Shown piece after piece: positions 1 through 7,217 of a DNA stretch of 64,000 nt (position 1 is its first letter; every line of letters starts with the position of its first letter). Position numbers and translations under genes: made by a program. The stretch spans positions 186,001 through 250,000 of the forward strand of contig NZ_JAUXXE010000030.1 of assembly GCF_030681155.1 (NCBI RefSeq), in the 5' to 3' direction. The stretch is from Phenylobacterium sp. (GTDB taxonomy: Bacteria; Pseudomonadota; Alphaproteobacteria; Caulobacterales; Caulobacteraceae). The notes under the pieces are model-generated. The model ran no database searches and was not told where the DNA came from. It was given only the letters and a program-made list of their open reading frames with translations.

Positions 1-405
1 CCAGGCGGTGATGAAGCTCTCGGCCGTGACGAGCCCGCCGCCCCCGGTGGCGATCCGCCAGAAGCCTCCGGCCTCGTCCCAGGCCGCGCCAACCACTTCA
101 GAATTGAGGCGGATATGGCTGGAAAGGTTATGCTTTTCGACCACGCCGTCGATGTAAGCGAGAATATCCGGCTGGGCCGAATAGATCTCGGGCCAATCGG
201 GATTTGGCTCGAAGGAATAGGAGTAGAGGTGGCTGGGGATGTCGCAGCCTGAACCGGGATAGATGTTCTCCCGCCAAGTGCCACCGACTCGATCGGCCTT
301 TTCCAGGATCACGAACGAGGTTTCGCCCTGGGCCTGCAGCCGAAGCCCCATGCAAAGGCCAGCAAAGCCCGCGCCCAGAATGGCGACCTTGTGGTCAGCG
401 CCCAT
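1..405 (-). CDS. Flavin-containing monooxygenase, N-terminal part (runs off left edge)
   Basis: Reading leftward from an ATG at 405-403, 135 codons stay open to the window edge, so the C-terminal part is missing. The N terminus carries the FAD dinucleotide-binding motif GAGFAGL (about residues 10-16). Further on come GGTWRENIYPG and CDIPSHLYSYSFEPNPDW, which are typical of Baeyer-Villiger or FMO-type monooxygenases that use FAD, NADPH and O2. The substrate cannot be told. It is divergent from the TetR gene at 605, with a perfect palindrome between them, so local control by that TetR is likely. The family is clear; the exact enzyme class is inference. Confidence 0.85.
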   Translation of the reverse strand, partial: MGADHKVAILGAGFAGLCMGLRLQAQGETSFVILEKADRVGGTWRENIYPGSGCDIPSHLYSYSFEPNPDWPEIYSAQPDILAYIDGVVEKHNLSSHIRLNSEVVGAAWDEAGGFWRIATGGGGLVTAESFITAW

Positions 406-446
406 GCCCTCGTTTCCTCGACTGCTTCTTGTTGCGAAAAGCTAGC

Positions 447-465
447 GATCACATTGTATGTGATC
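447..465. promoter_or_regulatory. Perfect palindrome, probable TetR operator
   Basis: GATCACATTGTATGTGATC has perfect 8-bp arms around a 3-bp centre. It lies 42 bp upstream of the monooxygenase start and 140 bp upstream of the TetR start. Size and symmetry fit a TetR dimer site, and divergent position supports control of both genes. The binding itself is inferred. Confidence 0.6.
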
Positions 466-604
466 AATGGTTAGTTTGGGGGGAAGCAAACGGGGCGGCC
501 TCGACAAGTTCCCTCAAGCTTGGGAAAGGTTCCGTTGGGTCACGTGAGCAGAGCCCGCCATGAGTCGCAGTCTTGATGCTGTGGCCGACAAAAGGGAGGC
601 GCCG

Positions 605-1207
605 ATGTCCTGGGCCGAAACCGACTCCGCACGGAGCCGCCGTCCCTATCATGTCGGCAATTTGCGCGCCCAGCTTCTGGATGAGGCGCGCGCGCTATTG
701 GAAAGTGGTGGTCGGGCGGAGCTAAACCTTCGGGGTTTGGCGGCGCGGGCCGGGATCGCGCCAGGTTCGGTCTATCATCACTATGCCTCCAAGGCCGCGC
801 TGATGGCCGGCCTGGCCGCGGTGGGCTTCCGCGATCTTGAGGCCATTCTAAGAGATGCGGCGGCCACGGCCCCGCAAGCCACACCGATCCGCACCTGCGC
901 CCTGGCCTATTTCGCTTTCGCCCGTTCGCAACCGGCGCTCTACGATCTGATGTTCGACGCCGCGATGATGAGCGATCGGGAGGTGGCGACCGCGCGCAAC
1001 AGCGCCTTCGCCGTATTGGAGGCGGCCATAAGCCAGTCCCCAAGCCAGCAGAGCCGCGATGAGGGCACCATCCACAAGGTTGCGTTGGCCGTGTGGGCCT
1101 GCGGTCATGGCGCGGCCTCGCTGACCCTGGCAGAGGGCCCGGCGGCCGCTGACACCCTGATGGAAGACGTAATCCAGGGCCTGGAAGCTCTGTTCGGTCG
1201 CCGCTAG
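605..1207 (+). CDS. TetR/AcrR-family transcriptional regulator
   Basis: This 200-residue protein has a TetR-type N-terminal HTH; the segment GLAARAGIAPGSVYHHYASK (about residues 40-59) is the usual recognition region. The C-terminal part would be the ligand-binding and dimerisation domain. The ATG at 605 is chosen because AGGGAGG lies just upstream; a longer reading from 560 has no such site. It is divergent from the flavin monooxygenase and most simply represses it until a substrate-like ligand appears. That role is inferred from context; the family assignment is firm. Confidence 0.88.
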   Translation: MSWAETDSARSRRPYHVGNLRAQLLDEARALLESGGRAELNLRGLAARAGIAPGSVYHHYASKAALMAGLAAVGFRDLEAILRDAAATAPQATPIRTCALAYFAFARSQPALYDLMFDAAMMSDREVATARNSAFAVLEAAISQSPSQQSRDEGTIHKVALAVWACGHGAASLTLAEGPAAADTLMEDVIQGLEALFGRR

Positions 1208-1302
1208 GCGTCCGCTGGGCATGGCGCGGCGGACACACCTGGCCGCTTTTGCGCATCTGGTGGTTGTGGCGCTGAAATGCCTCGGATACAGCTACCGTCG
1301 TT

Positions 1303-1357
1303 CCGCGAACCTGTTCGCGGCTGAAGTGGATTTGATCTCGATGACCGGACTGTCCGG
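1303..1357. promoter_or_regulatory. Two palindromes in the TetR-ABC intergenic region
   Basis: CCGCGAAC-CT-GTTCGCGG (1303-1320) and CCGGAC-T-GTCCGG (1345-1357) are perfect inverted repeats in the 248-bp gap between the TetR stop and the ABC gene start. Neither is followed by a T-run, so operators are as likely as a terminator. Nothing else is seen in the gap. Confidence 0.35.
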
Positions 1358-1455
1358 ACAGATGCGCAACGCTAATGGGCACGGCCTCCCGTGCCTTTAC
1401 CCGTTTGCATGCTTGTCCGCCGCCGTCCGCACCCTATCGAAGATCGAAGTCTCAA

Positions 1456-2436
1456 ATGTCAGCCGTCATCACCATCGCGAACCTCAGGAAGCAATACAGC
1501 TACGCTAAGCGTGGGCGCGGCCTGTTTGGCGGCTTCTCTCCTCAACATGTGAGCATCGAGGCCGTCGACGGCGTTTCATTCCAGGTCGAGCGCGGCGAGC
1601 GCGTGGCGGTCATCGGCCCCAACGGCGCCGGCAAGTCCACGACCTTGAAGATGCTGTCGGGCATCCTGGAGCCGACCTCGGGAGAGGCCAGCGTTCTGGG
1701 CCTCACGCCCTGGCGCGATCGCAAGGCGCTGGCCTATCGGATAGGGGTCGTCTTCGGCCAGCGCTCCCAACTCTGGGGCGAGTTGCCGGCCCGCGACAGC
1801 TTCAACCAGCTTCGCCACATCTACGACCAGGACAAGGCGGTCTTCGAAAAGCGCCTGGGTGAGATGGTCAAGCGCTTCGCCCTGGCCGAGCTGCTCGATC
1901 AGCCGGTGCATCGGATGTCGCTGGGCCAGCGCATGCGCTGCGAGATCACCGCCAGCTTGTTGCACGGGCCGGGCCTGCTGTTCCTGGACGAGCCGACGAT
2001 CGGGCTGGACGTCACCGCCAAGGCCGCGATCCGCGACTTCATTCGCGACCATGCGCGCGATCATGGCCAGACGGTGCTGCTGACCTCGCACGACACCCGC
2101 GACATCGAACTGGTCTGTGACCGGGTGATCGTCGTCAACGCCGGTCGGGTGGTGGTGGACCAGCCCACCGACCAACTGCGCCGGCGGTTCCTGGGGCGCA
2201 AGATCGTCACCCTGCTGTTCAACGGGGCGCAAATCGTTCTGGACCTGCCGGGCGTCACCCGCAGGGCGTCGGACGCGCACGCCGTCGTCCTGGACGTCGA
2301 CACGCGGCTGGTCCGGGTCGAACAGGTCATCACCGCGGCCCTGGCCCATGGCGGGGTCGAGGACATCACCATCGAAGATCCTCCTATGGAGGAGGTGATC
2401 CATGACATCTACGCATCTGCCGTCACGACCCAATGA
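1456..2436 (+). CDS. ABC-2-type transporter, ATP-binding subunit (COG4586-like)
   Basis: The 326-residue ATPase has Walker A GPNGAGKST (about residues 52-60), the signature MSLGQRMRCE, Walker B LLFLDEPTIGLD and a switch histidine in LLTSHD. The C-terminal extension of about 90 residues is typical of the ATPases paired with two ABC-2 permeases. ATG 1456 is preferred over the upstream in-frame start at 1375 because the sequence before it does not resemble the family. It overlaps the first permease gene by 35 bp and the second follows by an ATGA overlap, so the three form one exporter operon. The substrate is unknown; drug or polysaccharide export are both possible. Confidence 0.9.
   Translation: MSAVITIANLRKQYSYAKRGRGLFGGFSPQHVSIEAVDGVSFQVERGERVAVIGPNGAGKSTTLKMLSGILEPTSGEASVLGLTPWRDRKALAYRIGVVFGQRSQLWGELPARDSFNQLRHIYDQDKAVFEKRLGEMVKRFALAELLDQPVHRMSLGQRMRCEITASLLHGPGLLFLDEPTIGLDVTAKAAIRDFIRDHARDHGQTVLLTSHDTRDIELVCDRVIVVNAGRVVVDQPTDQLRRRFLGRKIVTLLFNGAQIVLDLPGVTRRASDAHAVVLDVDTRLVRVEQVITAALAHGGVEDITIEDPPMEEVIHDIYASAVTTQ
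2388..2401 (+). promoter_or_regulatory. Very strong ribosome binding site inside the ATPase gene
   Basis: GGAGGAGGTGATCC ends immediately before ATG 2402. AGGAGGTGATCC is a 12-base perfect complement to the usual 3' end of 16S rRNA. It lies in the last codons of the ATPase gene and should give strong, possibly coupled, translation of the first permease. Confidence 0.75.
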
Positions 2437-3241
2437 GGCCAGCCGTGCCGCCAGCGCGCTGCTGTCGGCCTTCCGGCTCGGAGCCGGCCAGACCCTGGCC
2501 GGATGGCCAGTGCTGGTCGGGCGCTGCATCTTCTATGTGATCTTGCTGATCGTGCTTTCGGCGCTGTGGGACAAGGTCGTCGCCGAGCGGCTGCCCGGCA
2601 CGCTGGCGGGCGAACTGCCGGCTGGCGGCCTGGCGCTCTACATCGGCGTCACCGAGTGGATCACCCTGGCCCTGCCTGCCGTACATCTGAAGCTGGAGGA
2701 CGACATCCGCTCAGGCGGATTGGAGCCTCATCTGCTGCGGCCCAAGTCGTACTTGGCCCAGACCTTCAGCCAGAGCCTGGGCGCGGCGATGGTGCGCCTT
2801 GGCGCGCTGGGCGTGACCGCGCTTGTCTTGCTGGCAGTCTCGGGCCGTGAACCGCCGCCCTGGGAGGCGTTCGCCTACATCGTGCCGCTCGGCGTGCTCG
2901 GCGTGGTGGTTGGGATACTGCTCTATGCGCTGGCGGGCCTGATGGCGTTCTGGGCGCGGCGAACCTTGCCGTTCCAGTTGGTGATCCAGAAGCTGATGTT
3001 TCTGCTGGGTGGCCTCTACGCGCCGGTGACCCTGTATCCGCCTCTGCTGGAGGCGGTGGCCAAGGCCTCGCCCTTCGCCGCGCATCTCTATTGGCCCAGC
3101 ATCCAGGCGATCGTCACCTCGCGAGAAGGCTTCCTTACGGGCCTGGCCTGGCAGGGGTTCTGGATCGTCGTGCTGTCGTATGCCTGCCTGTCACTGTGGC
3201 GCGCGGGGCTCGCCAAGGTGCTGCGGGAGGGCGGGGTATGA
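2402..3241 (+). CDS. ABC-2-type permease, first subunit (COG4587-like)
   Basis: The 279-residue membrane protein has about six hydrophobic segments (for example residues 35-55, 115-135, 155-180, 250-270). It starts at the strong ribosome binding site described at 2388-2401 and ends in an ATGA overlap with the next permease. ATPase plus two different ABC-2 permeases is the COG4586/4587/3694 exporter arrangement; this is the first permease. Function within the trio is inferred from order. Confidence 0.82.
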   Translation: MTSTHLPSRPNEASRAASALLSAFRLGAGQTLAGWPVLVGRCIFYVILLIVLSALWDKVVAERLPGTLAGELPAGGLALYIGVTEWITLALPAVHLKLEDDIRSGGLEPHLLRPKSYLAQTFSQSLGAAMVRLGALGVTALVLLAVSGREPPPWEAFAYIVPLGVLGVVVGILLYALAGLMAFWARRTLPFQLVIQKLMFLLGGLYAPVTLYPPLLEAVAKASPFAAHLYWPSIQAIVTSREGFLTGLAWQGFWIVVLSYACLSLWRAGLAKVLREGGV

Positions 3242-4014
3242 TCGCTTTCCTGCGGCTCTACGCGCTTCAAGTCGGCGCTGCGGTGCGGATGAGTTTCGCC
3301 GACCGCGCCAACTTCGCGCTCCAGGTGGCGGGCATGGCTATCAACAACCTGGTGTTCCTGACCCTCTGGGTGCTGTTCTTCGCCGGCTTCAAGAGCGTGG
3401 GCGGTTGGGGCTTCTCGGACATGGCGCTGCTGCTGGGGCTGACGATGACCATCGTCGGGATTTGCGGTGTCGCGTTCGGCGGCTATCGGGACATGGCGGT
3501 GTCGATCTTGCGGGGCGAACTCGACGCCTTGCTGACCCAGCCAAAGGGTCTGATCTCGCGGCTGCTGGCGCGCGAGAGCCTGGCCACTGCGTGGGGCGAC
3601 CTAGCCGGCGGGATCACGGTGCTGAGCCTGTTTGCAGAGGTGAGCTTATCCGACCTGCCTTTGCTGATCCTGGCGCTGTCGGCGGGCTTGACGGGCTATC
3701 TGTCGGCGGCGATCTCGTTTGCATGCTTGGCGTTCTGGGCGTCCGGCGCGCGCAGCTTCGCGCGGGACCTGACCGATTTCACGCTGCTGTTCTCCAGCTA
3801 TCCAGGGTCGATTTATCAGGGCGCGGTCAAGGTTGTGGCCTACAGCATACTGCCAGCCGGGTTCGTCGTGATGGCGCCGGTTGAGATGCTCCGCGAGCCG
3901 GGTCTCAAGAGCGTTGCGGTCGTGGTGACCGCGGCTATGGCCTATGCGGTGTTGGCTGCCGGATTGTTCCATCTTGGCCTCAGGCGCTATCGCTCCGGCG
4001 CGTCGCTGGCCTGA
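3238..4014 (+). CDS. ABC-2-type permease, second subunit (COG3694-like)
   Basis: The 258-residue integral membrane protein has about six hydrophobic segments. The start at 3238 overlaps the previous stop (ATGA), the usual coupling within this exporter family; an earlier in-frame start at 3091 would overlap the previous gene by 150 bp and is rejected. It completes the transporter with the ATPase at 1456 and the permease at 2402. Confidence 0.82.
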   Translation: MIAFLRLYALQVGAAVRMSFADRANFALQVAGMAINNLVFLTLWVLFFAGFKSVGGWGFSDMALLLGLTMTIVGICGVAFGGYRDMAVSILRGELDALLTQPKGLISRLLARESLATAWGDLAGGITVLSLFAEVSLSDLPLLILALSAGLTGYLSAAISFACLAFWASGARSFARDLTDFTLLFSSYPGSIYQGAVKVVAYSILPAGFVVMAPVEMLREPGLKSVAVVVTAAMAYAVLAAGLFHLGLRRYRSGASLA

Positions 4015-4077
4015 GCGGATCACTATCTTTTGCGGTTCCGAGCTTGATTTTGAGCGCGAAGCCCGGTCGTTAGGCCC

Positions 4078-5115
4078 ATGAGCAAAGGCGCTAAGATCAC
4101 TGTGGCCGGAGCAGGCGCGCTCGGGCTGACGACGGCGTTGGCCCTGGCCGACGCCGGCGCGCAGGTGACAGTTTTCGACCCGGCGCCGGCCGCCGACAAT
4201 GCGTCGGGCGTAGCCGCCGGCATGCTGGCGCCGGCCTTCGAGGCGGTGCTGGACACGACCGCAGCCCCTCAATTTGATCTGTTGAGCGCCGCTCGTGACC
4301 TGTGGCCCGCGCTCGAGGCGCGCATTGGGGTGATGGTGGACCGGTCCGGGGCCGTCGCCGTGGGCGAGGCCGACTATTTGGGCCGCACCGATGCCGGGCT
4401 GCGGGCGCTAGGTCTGCACCCGGTGGAGTTGGAGCGTCGCGCCCTCGACGGCCTTGCGCCGGGCCTTGCTCCACGCTGGACAGCCGGATTGCTGGTTCGT
4501 GAGGACTGGCGGATCGAGGCGGCGCAGACCTTGCTCGCCCTGCGCCGCGCCGCCGAGAGCGCCGGCGTCGTGTTCCACCAGGCTCAGGCCACGGGGTTCG
4601 AGGATGGCGAGCGGCTGGTGATCGCCACCGGAAACGGTCGCGATCTGGCGGTGGTCGCGCCGGAGCTAGACAATCTCGCGCCGATCAAGGGGCACATTCT
4701 GCGCGCCCGTGGGCGGGCCTATGACGGCGTCGTCGTGCGGGGGCAGGGGGCTTATGTGACCGGAGCGCCCGGCGATCTGACCATCGGCGCCACCATGCAG
4801 GCCGGCGTTGAGGACCGCTCCGTCGATCCCGACCAGGTGGCACCCTTGCAGGCCGCGGGCGCCAGGCTGTTTCCCGCCCTGGCCGAGACCGAGTTCGTGG
4901 CGGAGACTGGAATTCGCGCGGCGACGCCCGACGGCCTGCCGATGGTGGGGCGTGGCCGCCATCACGGGGTGCTGCTGGCGGTCGGGGCGCGGCGCAATGG
5001 TTGGTTGCTGGCGCCGCTGATCGCCAAGCTCATCGTGGCTTGCGTGACGGAGGGGGAGGCTGGCCCCTATGCCGAGCGGTTGAACCCGGCGAGGTTCGAC
5101 GCGAACGGCAAGTAG
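4078..5115 (+). CDS. FAD-dependent amine/glycine oxidase-like oxidoreductase (DAO superfamily)
   Basis: The 345-residue protein opens with the FAD-binding motif VAGAGALGLTTALALADAGA (residues 9-28). It keeps the DAO-family elements GVAAGMLAP, PIKGHILR and a C-terminal GLPMVGRG. This pattern fits glycine oxidase (ThiO) or D-amino-acid oxidase enzymes, which oxidise amines to imines and release H2O2. No thiamine genes are nearby, so ThiO is only one option. It is followed after 13 bp by an acyl-CoA dehydrogenase gene, probably co-transcribed. Confidence 0.78.
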   Translation: MSKGAKITVAGAGALGLTTALALADAGAQVTVFDPAPAADNASGVAAGMLAPAFEAVLDTTAAPQFDLLSAARDLWPALEARIGVMVDRSGAVAVGEADYLGRTDAGLRALGLHPVELERRALDGLAPGLAPRWTAGLLVREDWRIEAAQTLLALRRAAESAGVVFHQAQATGFEDGERLVIATGNGRDLAVVAPELDNLAPIKGHILRARGRAYDGVVVRGQGAYVTGAPGDLTIGATMQAGVEDRSVDPDQVAPLQAAGARLFPALAETEFVAETGIRAATPDGLPMVGRGRHHGVLLAVGARRNGWLLAPLIAKLIVACVTEGEAGPYAERLNPARFDANGK

Positions 5116-5128
5116 CGGAAGGGGCGTG

Positions 5129-6298
5129 ATGAGCGGTTTCTGGCTGAGCGACGAACAACAGGCGATCGTCGAGAGCGTCAGTCGTCTCTGCGCCAATTTC
5201 GACGCCGAGTATTGGCGCCGGACTGACGAGACAGGCGAATTTCCCGAGGCCTTCGTTGCGGCCATGGCGGCCGGCGGCTGGCTTGGCGCGGCCATGCCGA
5301 CCAGTCTGGGCGGCGCGGGGCTTGGCCTGACCGAGGCGGCTCTGGTGATGCAGGCCGTGGCGCAATCGGGGGCGGGTTTCTCCGGCGCCAGCGCCGTCCA
5401 CCTGAACATCTTCGGCCCGATGCCGATCGCTAAGTTCGGATCCGAGGCCTTGAAGCAGCGGGCGATCCCACGGCTGATCTCCGGCGAAGACAAGATTTGC
5501 ATCGGCATCACCGAGCCGGACTCCGGCCTCGACACCACCAGCCTGACGACCAAGGCGGTGCGCACCAAGGACGGCTATGTGATCTCCGGCCGCAAGGTGT
5601 GGACGACCATGGCCCAGCGCGCGACCAAGATGCTGATCATCGCCCGGACGACGCCGAAGGATCAGGTGAAGAAGGCTACCGAGGGGCTGAGCCTCTTTTA
5701 TACCGACTTTGACCGCAGCCGGATCTCGGCGACGGTGATCCCTAAGATGGGGCGCAAGGCGGTCGAATCGAACGCGGTCTTTATCGACAATCTGGAGATC
5801 CCCGAGGGTGACCTGATCGGCGAGGAGGGGCGAGGCTTCTACTATCTACTGGAAGGGCTGAACCCTGAGCGGGTGCTGTTTGGAGCCGAAGCCGTAGGCC
5901 TTGGGCGCGCGGCGCTGGCGCGGGCCACGACCTACGCCAAGGAGCGCGTGGTGTTCGGGCGGCCGATCGGACAGAACCAGGGCGTCGCCCATCCGCTGGC
6001 CAAGGCTTGGGCCGAGCTTGAGGCGGCGAACCTGATGGCCTTCAAGGCCGCGGCGCTATACGACGCCGGCCGCGAGTGCGGGGCCGAGGCCAATGCCGCC
6101 AAATATCTGGGCGGGGAGGCGGGATTTAACGCCTGCGAAGCCTCGGTGCTGGCCCATGGCGGCATGGGCTACGCCAAGGAGTTCGACGTTGAGCGCTATT
6201 TCCGCGAGGCGATGATCGCCCGGATCGCGCCGATCAGCCGGGAAATGGTGATGAACTACATCGCCGAGCGCGTACTGGGCCTGCCCAAGAGCTATTGA
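5129..6298 (+). CDS. Acyl-CoA dehydrogenase
   Basis: The 389-residue length is right for the family. The middle domain contains IGITEPDSGLDTTSLTT and GRKVWTT, the FAD- and substrate-contacting strands. The C-terminal helical domain has RVVFGRPIGQNQGV and AHGGMGYAKEFDVERYFRE, which are standard signatures. It oxidises an acyl-CoA to a trans-2-enoyl-CoA and passes electrons to ETF; chain specificity is not evident. ATG 5129 is chosen, with GTG at 5126 possible; GGAAGGGG lies just upstream. It is likely in an operon with the oxidase at 4078 and convergent with the TonB-like gene. Confidence 0.9.
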   Translation: MSGFWLSDEQQAIVESVSRLCANFDAEYWRRTDETGEFPEAFVAAMAAGGWLGAAMPTSLGGAGLGLTEAALVMQAVAQSGAGFSGASAVHLNIFGPMPIAKFGSEALKQRAIPRLISGEDKICIGITEPDSGLDTTSLTTKAVRTKDGYVISGRKVWTTMAQRATKMLIIARTTPKDQVKKATEGLSLFYTDFDRSRISATVIPKMGRKAVESNAVFIDNLEIPEGDLIGEEGRGFYYLLEGLNPERVLFGAEAVGLGRAALARATTYAKERVVFGRPIGQNQGVAHPLAKAWAELEAANLMAFKAAALYDAGRECGAEANAAKYLGGEAGFNACEASVLAHGGMGYAKEFDVERYFREAMIARIAPISREMVMNYIAERVLGLPKSY

Positions 6299-6314
6299 GC
6301 AGGCCCATCGCGAT

Positions 6315-6998
6315 CTAGCCGCCGACGTTGAAGCGGATCGGGATGCGAACGCTGCCCCCATCGACGGCTTGGCCGTCCTGAGTTTGCGGGCTCATCCTGA
6401 AGTAAGGAGCCAGCCGCAGAGCCGCCTTGCCGAACCCTTCGCCCTCCGGCGTTTCGCCGACGATGCTGCAGCCGCTGAGCGTGCCCGCCGCGCTGACGGT
6501 GCAGGCCAGGGTGGCCTGGCCGCCGATATCGCGACGCAAAGCGCTGTCGGGATAGAAACGGGCGAATTCGCGTGCTCCTGGCCTGGCCAGCCAGTTGGGC
6601 GCGCGGATGACCGGCGCCGCGATGGGCGGCGCGGGCGGCGGAGGGGCGATGCTGGTCACCGGGCCTGTCGGCTGGGGAGCAGGGGCCGGCGCCGGCGGGA
6701 CCGGGATCGGCGCCGGCATGGGGATGGTGGTGTCGATGGGAGCCGCTTCCCTGGGCGATATACTAGGACGGGGCGTCGGCAGGGGCTCGATCTTCGGCGG
6801 GGGCGTGAAGGTCTGTACGTTGATGATCGGGCCTTCAGGAAGAACGACAGGCTCGGGCGGCGTCCAGGTCTGTATGGCCAGATAGACGGCCAGGGCGCCG
6901 TGAACCGCGATCGACAAGATGATGGCGGTCTTGACCGCGGGCGAACGCGGCCGGCGGTGCGTGCTCTCGAAAACAGGCAGGAATTGGCGAATGACCAT
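6315..6998 (-). CDS. TonB-family energy transducer
   Basis: The 227-residue protein has the TonB plan: a short basic N terminus, one hydrophobic segment (about residues 24-42), a long proline-rich stretch spanning the periplasm (about 45-130) and a C-terminal TonB domain (about 140-227). ATG 6998 follows AGGGAGG; the longer reading from 7139 adds residues unlike the family. It lies just downstream of a TonB-dependent receptor on the same strand, so it probably powers that receptor with ExbB/ExbD encoded elsewhere. A terminator between them suggests separate transcripts. Confidence 0.85.
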   Translation of the reverse strand: MVIRQFLPVFESTHRRPRSPAVKTAIILSIAVHGALAVYLAIQTWTPPEPVVLPEGPIINVQTFTPPPKIEPLPTPRPSISPREAAPIDTTIPMPAPIPVPPAPAPAPQPTGPVTSIAPPPPAPPIAAPVIRAPNWLARPGAREFARFYPDSALRRDIGGQATLACTVSAAGTLSGCSIVGETPEGEGFGKAALRLAPYFRMSPQTQDGQAVDGGSVRIPIRFNVGG

Positions 6999-7137
6999 GG
7001 CGACCTCCCTTTCTTTTTTCGTCACCAAAACAAAGGGTCGCGCCGGGATCGTGTCCGAAGCTTGGCTGTGGAGAAGCCGAACGATGGCCGAGCGGTGACC
7101 ATCCGGTGGTGAGGTGAAATCGCGGTCTTGAGGGCGC

Positions 7138-7172
7138 AAAAAAAGCGCCCGATCCAGGGGACCGGGCGCTTT
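7138..7172 (-). terminator. Rho-independent terminator of the TonB-dependent receptor gene
   Basis: AAAGCGCCCG (7142-7151) pairs perfectly with CGGGCGCTTT (7163-7172). Read on the minus strand, the stem is followed by a seven-T run (7144-7138). It sits 45 bp past the receptor stop. Confidence 0.85.
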
Positions 7173-7217
7173 GGGTTTGAGGTGGCCGCCGACTGTCGGC
7201 GACGGCTGTTCCCGTCG

